Source of the DNA: Lepiota brunneoincarnata
Lineage: Eukaryota; Basidiomycota; Agaricomycetes; Agaricales; Agaricaceae
Reading direction: 5' to 3'
Assembly: GCA_023014365.1 (NCBI GenBank)
Contig: JAEBUN010000061.1
Location: 62,001 to 126,000 of the forward strand
DNA length: 64,000 nt
The notes below the pieces were generated by a model. That model had not been told where the DNA came from. It searched no databases and saw nothing but the letters and a program-made list of their open reading frames with translations. A program made the position numbers and the translations under genes. Positions 1 to 11,600 of the stretch are shown in pieces; the first letter of the stretch is position 1; every line of letters starts with the position of its first letter.

Positions 1-1671
<1,671 letters not shown>

Positions 1672-2106
1672 TCAGTAGCTGTATGGCTCCGCACGCCCAT
1701 AGTAACTAGTATATGGAACCCACTGATTAACTTCACGACCACTATCCAGCAAGAGAGATACATACGGCTTGGGGGACTTGGACCTAGACTTGGACCTCGA
1801 CTTGGATCTTGACCTCGACCTCGATTTGGACTTGCCCTTGGATTTGGATCTGCTCTTGGACTTGGATTTGCCCTTGTCTCCTCGCTTGTTCCTCAACCTC
1901 GAGCGGCCTCTGTGTTCATCATCATCATCATCATATCCAGTACGCGCGACGCCGGAGCGACCCTCGAGTTCGCGACCGACGTGTGCATCGACGACTCGAG
2001 CTGCGAGGCTGTTGACCTCTACAGGCGCCGGAGCGGGCGCTGAGGCGACCGAGATCGCAAGGATAGAGAGCGTCAGAAGAACGCTGAACGATCCGGAGAG
2101 TTGCAT
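1672..2106 (-). CDS. Secreted Lys/Ser/Arg-repeat protein, hypothetical
   Basis: A 144-residue protein from ATG 2106. The N-terminus is a clear secretory signal (hydrophobic residues 6-22, likely cut after the Ala-Ser-Ala at 21-23), followed by a short Ala-Pro stretch. Residues 59-63 are five aspartates, and residues about 78-111 are a highly basic run of Lys-Ser and Arg-Ser pairs. The C-terminus is Tyr-rich (residues 132-144). A TATA box lies about 115 bp upstream, so the single-exon model is well placed. I do not recognise a family. The basic repeat could bind polyanions such as cell-wall glycans, DNA or RNA outside the cell, but that is inference. The repeat is encoded by low-complexity DNA that also gives an open frame of Asp-Leu repeats on the other strand. 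Confidence 0.65.
   Translation of the reverse strand: MQLSGSFSVLLTLSILAISVASAPAPAPVEVNSLAARVVDAHVGRELEGRSGVARTGYDDDDDEHRGRSRLRNKRGDKGKSKSKSRSKSKGKSKSRSRSRSKSRSKSRSKSPKPYVSLLLDSGREVNQWVPYTSYYGRAEPYSY
1776..1878. repeat. Low-complexity coding repeat
   Basis: Imperfect short repeats of the type CTTGGA/CCTCGA, in multiples of 6 bases, encode the Lys-Ser/Arg-Ser run of the secreted protein on the minus strand. Slippage here would change the number of basic pairs without breaking the frame. Confidence 0.7.
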
Positions 2107-2220
2107 GATTTGGTCTGTGGTTTAAGGAGACTCGGTCACGTTTGTGAGAGGACTTGAGAGAGAGGGAGAAAAAGGTGAAGCGAGGCTCTTTCCTGGGTCT
2201 TCATGTTTGAACAGGGAGGA

Positions 2221-2230
2221 CTTTTATACC
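2221..2230 (-). promoter_or_regulatory. TATA box of the secreted basic protein gene
   Basis: On the minus strand the sequence reads GGTATAAAAG, about 115 bp before the ATG at 2106. Between them lies a pyrimidine-rich leader (CTCTC runs near 2150-2165), common before highly expressed fungal genes. Confidence 0.6.
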
Positions 2231-3126
2231 TAGCTGAAGACGGGGGCGTACAGCCCGTTTCATAAAAATATTGGGAACGCCTCGGTTCGTATTGGAGATA
2301 AACGGCAGGAGAAGGTGTGGCGGATTGTTCAGGAACCCTTCATGATGCATTGTGTGGGAGATTGTTCGAGGCAGGTGATTGCGGGATTAATGAGCGAGCG
2401 AGGGACTTGGAGCCCAAAATAAAATCGCAACAATACAAGCTAGTATTGGGTCATCCGAGGCTTCGGTGATTTTCTGTGGGAGAATGCTCTCTGTGGCCGG
2501 TGGCGTCTGCCAACACAATATTTGGCACTGTCCAACTGTGAGTATTTCGACTCGAGCTTCGTCAATTCTCTAATCGCGCGTTTGTTTGCCGTGTTAACCC
2601 CAGCGATAACAATATGTAGAACACTCCTGACATGTCAAACATGCCGTATATATTGCGCTCTAACTGCAAAAGAGGCTTCTGTAAACTGCCTCGAAACCCT
2701 TGATATGCAGAGTGGCATCTTTGTGATCGGGAGTCAATGCGGTGGAGAGTAGGGGTTGAATTGGATGGATGAATTGAAAATGGGGTAAACACGAGTTGTT
2801 TTAAGCCGTGGACGCCTTCTCAATGGCATTACAGTACGAGAGGTTGAAAGAAGTTTACGCGTGGGTCTTGCGAGCTGACTGATACTAATCTTCAACTTTA
2901 ACTTCTTCGAGAATCTTGTCCTCAGTATCACCAACGCAAACCACAAATAAGCACATCGGAGCGAATGGCGAGTCTTTAAAGAAGATTCACGGTTCCACGA
3001 GAAAGATACATTAACAATCCCTAATTACTAACGTCACAATTCCTCAACCAACGTTTCTCCCCTTCAAAAAACACTCGTTTGGACCCGAATCATATGCGGG
3101 ATCTTCATCCAGCCCATCTGGAGGCA
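2231..3126. other. Intergenic, no gene recognised
   Basis: Upstream sequence of the secreted basic protein gene and 3' flank of the repeat-peptide gene. Short open frames at 2522-2946 have no signal, domain or splice support. Confidence 0.45.
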
Positions 3127-3474
3127 TCAGGCACCTGAATAAATCACAAAAGAAATTGAGTAAGGATTCAGAACCCATATCCTGAGACGTAGTCCCCACT
3201 CACGCCAAGTGCCTCCTGGGAACTCCAAGGTGCTGTCCTTAGGCTCTGGGTCGTCCTTGGGGTCCTTGATACAGCCCGCCATGCTCAAGTTGCAGCCGGC
3301 CCTACGGACTTTAGCACCACCGTCAGGGATGTCCTTTGGGTCCTTGAGACAACCCGGCAGGCTCAAGTTGCAGCCAGCCCTACGGGCTATAGTACCGTCT
3401 TTGGGGTCTGGCATCGGCAGAGCAGCGGCAAGAGCGACGAAAGAGATAATGGCAGCGAATACTGAGGATTTCAT
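3127..3474 (-). CDS. Secreted precursor of repeated Kex2-type peptides
   Basis: Two exons: 3204-3474 and 3127-3134, joined over a 69-nt intron (GTGAGT...CAG), giving 92 residues. The start is ATG 3474, a better start than the longer upstream frame because it opens directly into a signal peptide (residues 1-19, MKSSVFAAIISFVALAAAL). Two tandem units follow, each preceded by Arg-Arg (31-32 and 57-58): AGCNLSLPGCLKDPKD at 33-48 and AGCNLSMAGCIKDPKD at 59-74. Each unit holds two cysteines four residues either side of an NLS core, and could close a small disulfide ring. This is the layout of fungal Kex2-processed repeat precursors (mating pheromones, ustiloxin-type RiPPs, KEP effectors). Release by a Kex2-like protease in the Golgi is inference. 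No tailoring enzyme of a RiPP pathway is seen next to it. Confidence 0.7.
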   Translation of the reverse strand: MKSSVFAAIISFVALAAALPMPDPKDGTIARRAGCNLSLPGCLKDPKDIPDGGAKVRRAGCNLSMAGCIKDPKDDPEPKDSTLEFPGGTWREWGLRLRIWVLNPYSISFVIYSGA

Positions 3475-3540
3475 GATGAGCTGGACTTTCTGTGGCTGAG
3501 GTGGTCTTGACTCTGAGGATGGGGTCCTCTGGTTGCCTCT

Positions 3541-3547
3541 TATATAT
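3541..3547 (-). promoter_or_regulatory. TATA box of the repeat-peptide gene
   Basis: ATATATA on the minus strand, 67 bp upstream of the ATG at 3474. The position fits a start of transcription about 35 bp before the start codon. Confidence 0.55.
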
Positions 3548-5649
3548 GTTTTTTCTGAAGACAATACCGACCAGTGGCTCGGGAGTCCGACCGGTATCCG
3601 CGGAACATGAACATATCAATCACGAGTGGGCGCTGCATCAACCCAAATAATACCTAGTGGCTGAGAGCGAAAAACCATCTGTAGGTTCATTCTCTCTTGA
3701 GCAGTATCCCGACATCTGAGAAAAGTTGCTGGGCGCTATCGGTAAAACGTATCATGACCGAAATAGCACTAGGGACAGCCGACTACAACGTATCGCGCGG
3801 AGGAATGTACAGTGCATATCGTCAAGGAGGCTCTGGTAAGTCGTCGTGCTGGTTAACGAAGATGGAAGCCACACCGAAGCATGTGCCATTGTACTCGTGG
3901 TGGAAGCAAAACTGGGGACTATTCCTCCTTTGCAATTGTTATTGCTATTAACAACTAAGCAGTACGAAGTAAAGACCATTGTCCAACGTCGCAAACCTCA
4001 TTCTCAGGAAAGTCCCGAGGCATCCCCGGTAAGGTTCAGCGGGAAAGTAGCAAGGTCGGATTTCGGCACCAGGACCGAGGGCTGGTTCGTAGGCCTTACC
4101 CCGACTCAAGAGAACATGATAATGGGTCAGCTACTCTCAAACAGCGTCCTGGAGGGTCACGGTCCAAACCAGTATCCATGAATTTATACGCACTCTGATT
4201 CTGCAAGAGTGTTGGACTGATGGTGCACCAAAACACCGTGTGAATTGGTGGACGCTAACTGGTGATCTGAACAACTCGGCAATAACCCTTCAAAGCTTCA
4301 TGAATAAGATAGATATCCGGTAACCCGCTTGAAGTCAGATGAGAACGGCCAACTCATGTGCTGCGCAGTGTGCCCAGTCGGCCAAGGTGCTCAATAATGC
4401 ATTAAGGAACAAGGAACCAGTGGAGGGATGACTAAAGACGCGAACAACAACCCGAGTTCCGAACAAGTTCCGTTGCTAGCTTACCACCCCACTGTGAGGG
4501 AGAAAACTCGCCTACGTGCAGAATCCGTCCCTGCATCACATTTTCATTTGGTATTTAAGTAGCACATTTGTACTTAGATACCTTAGCTCCCAACGATGAG
4601 GATGTCTCCGCTGCCATAAGACCTCCCATAGGCTACAGCGTAACCAGCCTGAAGTTTCTTTCCCTTAGTCTCTCTCTCACTCTTTCTAAAGTCCCTCACT
4701 CAACTGGAGTTGTAATTGTACCTATCCTCACGAGGTCGAGAAGACGAGCCCGCGGTTGTTCCGCCAATCACACCCCGCCCTTACGATTGTCTTGGAGGAT
4801 GATTCTCTTTCCTACACCATAACACCCGGATCAGTTTTGAAATTGTATCCCCAGTCTAGGTTGCGCAACGCAGCTACAGATCCGATACTTGCTGGTGCAA
4901 TCAGAGTCTGTGCAACATAGGGACTCGGGACCAAACAAGACCAACTTCATTTGGGTACTCTACGATAGTGAAGGCACTTAGTGGCCATTAGAGATTATCG
5001 GGTGGGTATATGTAGCACATGTGTCCCTGAGAGGTTGATACACCTGAAATGACAAGGGTATCCCTGAACCTGCGATGGTGCCCCGTGATATGTTTGATCG
5101 CCGCAGGCCGCGGAATGTTAAGTATGATCCGGTGCAGGAGTGATGGGCATGGCTGGACTGCCCATAAGGCGAAGAGCTCTAGCAAGGAGGTGACTGGCAG
5201 TAAGGATCCCAAGCAGGGGATAGGAGGAACGGGCCCGGGTGAGAGGACACCTGAAAGGTCGTAGTGGTATCAAAATGCTACCGTAGGATTTCCCTCAGAG
5301 AGATGGGAGCATACCTGCTGTTCATTTTGCTATAGCTTGAACTTCATGCATCTCCATGGATTAACATTCAAATTTGGGCTACCAGCGGGCTTGGCAATAG
5401 CTACTACCATTGCAATTGCCTCCCCGCGATGACAAGAGGCCAGCTTGGGCGTTGGCCAAGCCCTTCGGGCAAAGCTCTCATGATAAGGGACCGGAGATGG
5501 AATGAACACAGGACATGCTACTAAGACACAAGATACCGTAGTACTACTATCCACCACGTAACCTCACTCTGGAGTCCTTTTAATGCATGACAACCTCAAG
5601 AATGTTCATAACCAATATACAAGGAAAAAGAGTCATGAATCATTAGCCA
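3548..5649. other. No gene recognised
   Basis: Several short open frames occur (for example 3846-4181 plus and 4988-5212 minus), but none has a domain, signal or believable splice chain. The far right holds the 3' flank of the membrane-protein gene that ends at 5650. Confidence 0.45.
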
Positions 5650-6936
5650 TTAATCAACCCAACCGGACCTCGAATCAGACAGCCTCCTGTGTCGTTTTCC
5701 AGGACTCCTCGAGGCAGAACCTGGAGTACCCCGACTCTGGGGGGGATCAGCCCCAGGATCAGCACCCATGTTTTGATGTTTCCTCCCCCTCGACGTTGAC
5801 GGCTTAAGCTCAACCTCGCGAAATAAAATAGGAGAGTTGAAAGTCACCGACGACATCGTGCTTGTTGGCGGACTCATCGGTACACTTGAGGTGGCGGTGG
5901 CGGGTGTCTTGAGTTGCGAGTCCACCGCTTTCCCCGAGTGTGACGTGTCCGCACTCTGTGATTGGACATGAGAGTATGCGCTGCTGGTACCTGACGCTGT
6001 CGAGCTCGAAGGATAGTGACGAGGTTGGGGAGGAGCAAGTGATGTACTCGCAAGCGGTGTGCTCTCGCTCGTGCCGACACTGACAGTTCTGACAGAAGGA
6101 GAGGCTGTTAGTGGTTTGGGGGCAGGGAGATTGGCAGTGCCGTTTGAACGCGGTTTGTTGGATGGGGGACTACGATCCCAGCCTGGGTGCGGCAAAGTAT
6201 CTCGTAGAGATGGTCGTCTGAATATCCCGAACACATGTGTCTCTAAATCTCTAGCTCCAAACGTCAAATATATCCTGGAACCCATCGTGACGACGACGAG
6301 GATATAAAATGCAGAAGCTCCCTGCTTGTTGACTTGTTGCTCGTACCCTAGAGACGAGATGACCAAAATTGCCACAGAGGCACCAATACAGATAAGGAGA
6401 TATGCAAGTAACCTGGTTCCCTTTCTCATATCGCGGTCGGGCTGAGATGACTTGACCAGTATGTCGGATGCAGCGAATGAAAAAGCGGTCAGGTTGAAAA
6501 CCAAAGCGGCGGCATATGTCGCTGAAAACCAGGGAAGGAATGGCTTGAGACGACAGTTGGAACCGATGGATATCCCAGGTTCTGAGAAGGCCCTAATTTG
6601 TGTGGCAACCGCAACCTGCATTAAAAAAAAAATCAGAGTCTGAGAAATGATGGACCGAACGTTGTGGCCACTTGCCCATGTCCCGGTAACTGCTACCCCT
6701 AGGATTCCTAGCACGCTCACGACATCAGGATGGTATTTCCAGAAGACCGTGACTCGAAACGCGACCAAGGCACAGAAGGATGCCATCAAAATGGTGTAGA
6801 ATACTAAGAAAAGTATCGAGACCGCCCGGCAGCTCTCACTTCGTAGGGAAGTCATGAAGAGGTTGGTGAGAAGTGCCGCAAACCCTGTATACCGGAGCAA
6901 GATAAACCTTGATTCAAGGGCTATGAGGAAACGAAT
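5650..6936 (-). CDS. Multi-pass membrane protein with Ser/Pro-rich tail (5' exons unresolved)
   Basis: The large 3' exon runs from a splice acceptor at 6936 (GTTTGTAG before ATTCGT) to the stop at 5650. It codes for about seven hydrophobic helices, among them AVSILFLVFYTILMASF, VLGILGVAVTG, TLIFFLMQVAVA, LLAYLLICIGASVAILV and FYILVVVTMGSRIYL, then about 190 residues rich in Ser, Pro and Thr that are probably cytosolic. This is the build of agaricomycete serpentine membrane proteins of the DUF6533 kind or a related receptor-like group, but I see no diagnostic motif. The N-terminus must lie upstream: a TAG precedes the exon in frame, and candidate splice signals are visible at 6990-7060. Ligand and function are unknown. 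Confidence 0.65.
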   Translation of the reverse strand: MRFLIALESRFILLRYTGFAALLTNLFMTSLRSESCRAVSILFLVFYTILMASFCALVAFRVTVFWKYHPDVVSVLGILGVAVTGTWASGHNVRSIISQTLIFFLMQVAVATQIRAFSEPGISIGSNCRLKPFLPWFSATYAAALVFNLTAFSFAASDILVKSSQPDRDMRKGTRLLAYLLICIGASVAILVISSLGYEQQVNKQGASAFYILVVVTMGSRIYLTFGARDLETHVFGIFRRPSLRDTLPHPGWDRSPPSNKPRSNGTANLPAPKPLTASPSVRTVSVGTSESTPLASTSLAPPQPRHYPSSSTASGTSSAYSHVQSQSADTSHSGKAVDSQLKTPATATSSVPMSPPTSTMSSVTFNSPILFREVELKPSTSRGRKHQNMGADPGADPPQSRGTPGSASRSPGKRHRRLSDSRSGWVD

Positions 6937-7865
6937 CTACAAACGATATGTGCAACTCACAACCATGGACGAGGATCTCTCCGATTATTCTTGTGTAAGA
7001 AGTGATACACCCGGAATTCGGAGGGGAGAAACTGAATGCTGTAAGGAATAAGACGGTTATACAGCTGGAACAATCAAAAAAAGCTCCGCACTGATCCCAT
7101 GTAAGTACTGCAAATGATACTGTCGCTAGTATTGCTAAGGATGTTGGTTGCATCCTTTTGTAAGTATCCTGAGCCAGACCCTCACCAAGTTGCCAAGCAT
7201 ACCTAGAGTGACCCTGTCTGCAGGTGATTGATCCATGATGGGAAAAGATGGGCGAGCAGGAACCACCAAACAAGAAATAAAAGAACGAAAGGCCGGCTAC
7301 CTTGGTAGAGCTGTGGCAAGGAATAAAAGCAAAACCAGCGGGAGAAGAAGATGAGTGGAAGAGAAATGTCTTGACGTGTGGTTTGGGGGGTACATGTGGC
7401 AGCACACTAGTATCAGAGCGCGCGACAATTAATCAGGTTAATTGTTGTACATGACACTACTGATGCGTCGCAGAATAGATACATGGAAGCAGAAGTAGAT
7501 GGTTGCTGCGGACATCAACTTACTTGATCGCAACCAGTCACGCTGCTATTGCTTCCGCGCAGTGATCGTGGGATCGACCTCGAAAATGACCGGCAAATTA
7601 ATAGAATATACTGAGTCCGATGCCAGACCTATTGAAGAGAGGCAGGAGGCGACGTCCCTCTAAGGCCTTCATACATTGAGGTCGAGATCTTGGGGAGCGA
7701 CCAATTGATGACATATGATCGAGGCTGAGTTGACACGGCTATCAGAGCGTTGGGACATTCATACTAATCAAGGAGATAGTTACAATCAGGGTACAAAGAT
7801 CTCAAGAAAGACATATCCATAATAGCTTCTCGGTGATTGATATCTCGTCTCTCTACAGCCCTAAC
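6937..7865. other. Upstream exons of the 5650 gene, then no gene seen
   Basis: The left part (6937 to about 7110) probably holds one or two short 5' exons of the membrane-protein gene, since intron-like GT and AG signals are visible, but I could not settle the junctions. From about 7110 to 7865 I recognise nothing. Confidence 0.4.
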
Positions 7866-8405
7866 CTAACCTGGGACCACTCTCGGATACGATGGCACCT
7901 CGATCTTCTTGTCTTCCTCAGTCGCACCTAAAACTTCAAGAACCTCCTTCCTATCAAACATCAACGCTGTCTGTATAGCTGTCGGCGTTCCCGATCGAGG
8001 GTCAGCACCCTTCTCCATAAGCGCCTTTACGATATCGTCGTGTGTCTTGAACACCGCTCCAGCCACAATCGACTGACCAAGATCATTGAGCCTGTTGGGA
8101 TCTGCTCCGCGTTTCAATAACTCTTTGGTAAGTTCTGTCTGGCCAGCGTATGCACTGAGCATCAGGAACGTGTTTCCTAAGAATGTTGATTCGAAGATCG
8201 GATCCGTTGACTGTCGATGACCATTCTTACCTTTGTAGTTTGTTAAATTGACAGGCAGCCCTGCGTCAATCGCGGGTAGTAGAACTTCCGAGTTACCTGT
8301 CCGTGCCGCCTCGAACATTCGCTCCGCAAACGCAAGGGCTTCTGTCGGCAGGCTGTCGACATCCGGTCTAGTTGAGGCGGCGCTGGTCGGTTGAGTACGG
8401 TCAGC
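7866..8405 (-). CDS. Ankyrin-repeat protein (5' exon unresolved)
   Basis: Two exons are clear: 8231-8405 and 7866-8176, with a 54-nt intron (GTAAGA...CTTAG). Splicing restores the standard ankyrin frame across the junction (NYKG then NTFLMLSAYAG). Repeats visible are FEAARTGNSEVLLPAIDAGLPVN, then NTFLMLSAYAGQTELTKELL with KRGADPN, then QSIVAGAVFKTHDDIVKALM with EKGADP, and a partial last one. It is a short protein made almost only of about four ankyrin units, as in small cytosolic adaptor proteins of fungi. A stop in frame at 8406-8408, inside a CTATAG acceptor, shows that a first exon lies between 8406 and 8667. It reads in the same direction as the PARP-UBC gene upstream. Confidence 0.75.
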   Translation of the reverse strand, partial: ADRTQPTSAASTRPDVDSLPTEALAFAERMFEAARTGNSEVLLPAIDAGLPVNLTNYKGKNGHRQSTDPIFESTFLGNTFLMLSAYAGQTELTKELLKRGADPNRLNDLGQSIVAGAVFKTHDDIVKALMEKGADPRSGTPTAIQTALMFDRKEVLEVLGATEEDKKIEVPSYPRVVPG

Positions 8406-8667
8406 CTATAGCCAGGCTTTGCCTGTGAGTCGCTAGCCACTTGACTAATGCTGCGTTCGACAAACCATTCAATATATCTTGGAAGTGTATGTGTGTGCGC
8501 AGATCGTGTAGGTACAAGAAAACATCAAAGCAAGCTGAACCAATGTGAGAAATCCCCGGCTCCACCGGGCCGGACAAGCTCCCTATCAACAGTAGAGCAG
8601 TTTTTGTAAACCATCCGGAATCTTTAAAAGAACGATTAGTACAACATATGGAAAAGCCCTGGTACAG

Positions 8668-11600
8668 CTAACGCACCCTCCAGCCGTGAGCATTTGCGGC
8701 GCGAATGTAACCCTCCAAGGCCTCCCTATTTTGATATGGTCTGAGGGAATATCAGCAGCCTGCACACTAGTTTAGAAAGAAAAAAAACATACGTATTCCA
8801 AGATGAAGGATCAAGCCGAGCCGGACGTGGGTCTAGATTAGATACAGCAAGTTTGATTTGCATAAGGACCGCCGGTATGCTATAGCTTGGTGACCAGCCT
8901 TGGAGATTCGATTAGTGCAGGACCTCAAGAAGGTTAGGAGGATCTACCATCGGCCGTCAACAGGTCCATGCAGATGGAGCCTCCTGCTTGCAATGTCAGT
9001 GTACCATTTAACGACAAACGCCCAAACATGCCTCCCGTGACATGGCCCCCCCCACCACGGATGAATGGTAAGAAGCGTGGCCTTAAGATTCTGAAGAACG
9101 GGGGAGAATGAGGGAACGTAGACGGAAACCTGACTTCAAAAATGATAGAATTTAGCTTCCTATTCGGCCCCACGATCAGCAAAAAAAAGTGTCTATGCGA
9201 AAACGGAGTGAACTCGCTTAGCCATCAGATCCTTTGCAATAGGGATTTCCGGATCAAAGGAGTGCATCTCCACGATCCACTGGAATAGATTATCCTCGTT
9301 AAACTCAGGAGGCAAATACCACCCAAGCTCCTTTAAACTAGCAGCGTTCTTCTGCTCGCGAAGCGCCGCTCTCAACTCCCTCTGCAGAGCCATGGTCGCA
9401 GTGGTGCTTGAATCCTCCGGGGGCGGCAATAAATGTTCCACTGCTGCCTGGACATACGCTGCATCATGCTTCCAATCATCCTCCACCGATACCTTCTTTT
9501 TCCCCGCGGATGCAGGTGACGAGGCACGTGCCTGAGATAGATGCTGTGTTGGCTCCTGGACATGGGTGAAGACGAGTTGATCATCCTCGTCATGATCCTC
9601 ATGGAAATGCTCTGCCCGTCGTGCATCGAGAAGTGTTGTAATCTTGTGGGAAGGATCGGGGATCTGGACACGTGCAGTGCCCATCGTAGTCGTGTGTTTC
9701 GAATCCAACTGGACAAAAGGAACCGTGCTATCAGGCGATCCCTGTGTCTCTGTCTCTCGACCTTTAACTAGGAGGTATCGGCTGTGTCATTTTTTTAGCA
9801 CGAGCCGCTGAGCGCACAGTACATGGTCTCACCATAATATCCAATGCGTCTGCTTGATCACGAAGAAAGGGTTATGAGATACGAATTTGTGGGGAAGGTT
9901 GACGGCTTCGACGAGAGCCACGCAGTTCGTTGCTCCAACCATGCTTTTTGACCACGTCTGACCGGCAGCGGCATAGGATCCCGCAGAGAACTGTCCATCC
10001 TTTGCCAGGTAAACTCCTAGAGCCGAACCCATTCATTCCAGCATTCAAGTCACCCAACAAAAAATACGTACCATCGCCGTATGTCCTCCCATTCGCTATT
10101 TTCTTAAACCACAATCCATGTCTGATGATCTAGCGATATTTATCAGACGAAAGAGTCCATTTTCCAAGATATCGAACAACCATACCGAGTGCCAATTTCG
10201 AAGCGGAGATCCGTGGAACGCCTAAGGGAACGAGATCAACCAAAAAACTCTCTCCCAGATCCACTGCGGCAAGCAACTCACGTAAAGAATAGGGTGTTTC
10301 TTCGCATGTTTATCCTCTTGTTGTGCCTCTTCAACAGCAAGTTGGAATCTCGCTTCAGCATCAGGTGAACCGACACTAAACCGGAACTGGCGCCAGGAAG
10401 AACCTGAAAGATCATTATCTATCTAAGCATAATTTGTTATATTTTTCAGGCGCTTGAAACATACCCAGCCCGTGAACCAGCTCATTGTTGTCGGTAATTT
10501 CCTCGAGATATGCGGTACATGACGCGACACACCTATGTATGTACACACACATGGCAGTGAGCACGGAAGTTTTCCTCTCTCGGAGATTTCCAATGTTAAA
10601 TCTCACCATCGCAAGACCAACCACGCAGCAGGTAAAATGTGGGAATTCAAGTCGTGGAGTTTCGGCTTCAATGTACCCCCCGTTACCTTTTGCATGAGAT
10701 GTTTGCGCATCTCGTATATCTAAAGAGGTCCCCAACAGAGAAAGCCATTAGCATGAACAAGAACTCGCATAACAAGAGAATCAAAGGGGACGTACGGAGG
10801 GGAGGCTATTCAACAGCATCACGATCGCATACCGCATCTACAAAGCCAGCGGAAAAGTTCGAGTCAACATCACGCTGCAACTTCAAAGAATCACACAGAA
10901 AGAAGAAAAAAACCAAACCTGCGGAAGCCCAAGCTCATCAAAATCACACAATCCATCCTTGTCCACAACAATGCCTTTCGTGCTTTTCACGCTCTCGGTA
11001 GTACTCGCAGTGGACGTTCTGTGATATGTCGCGGCGGGAGAGAAGTGGCCATGAGGAGGGGGCACACGGAGAGCCATGCCAATAGGTGGTTCCTCCAGAA
11101 CGCCTTCGACAGCGGCGGTATAGGCAAAAGATACCAAAAGGTCGACCGTGTATGGGTTGTGGATAATCTCGTACTGATGTACAAAGTCAGACAAAAGGTG
11201 AAAGAAGTTGAGTATAATGAACTCACTTCCAGCGGAGTCCCGCGGTTAAGTGCGTAGTATTGATATGCACATAGTTTAGAGTCGCAAACGTAGGGTTTAA
11301 GTGCCTCGTAAGTCGACTCGAGCTTACGATGACAAACTAAACAATATCGGGGGCATATCTGTACTGCTCTAAGAACAAACTTTTTGGTTATCATCGGCAA
11401 GGAACAACTCACTGCTAGTCGTCGCACGAGATAGCAGAACGCTGTCAAGGGGAGATTAATCTTGGCCCCCTGCCCCAAATCACGTAAAGGGTCAGTTAAA
11501 GCTATTCTGTCAGCAATCTCGAGTTCCTCAGAGTCAGCAGCCGCGATATCCTAAAACCAACCATTAAAACAAATCTCCATCTCCATCGAAAATATCACCA

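Noticed and set aside
1769..2125. Plus-strand frame with long Asp-Leu repeats
   Set aside because: It is the antisense of the Lys-Ser/Arg-Ser repeat of the secreted protein, which has a signal peptide, an ATG and a TATA box on the minus strand.
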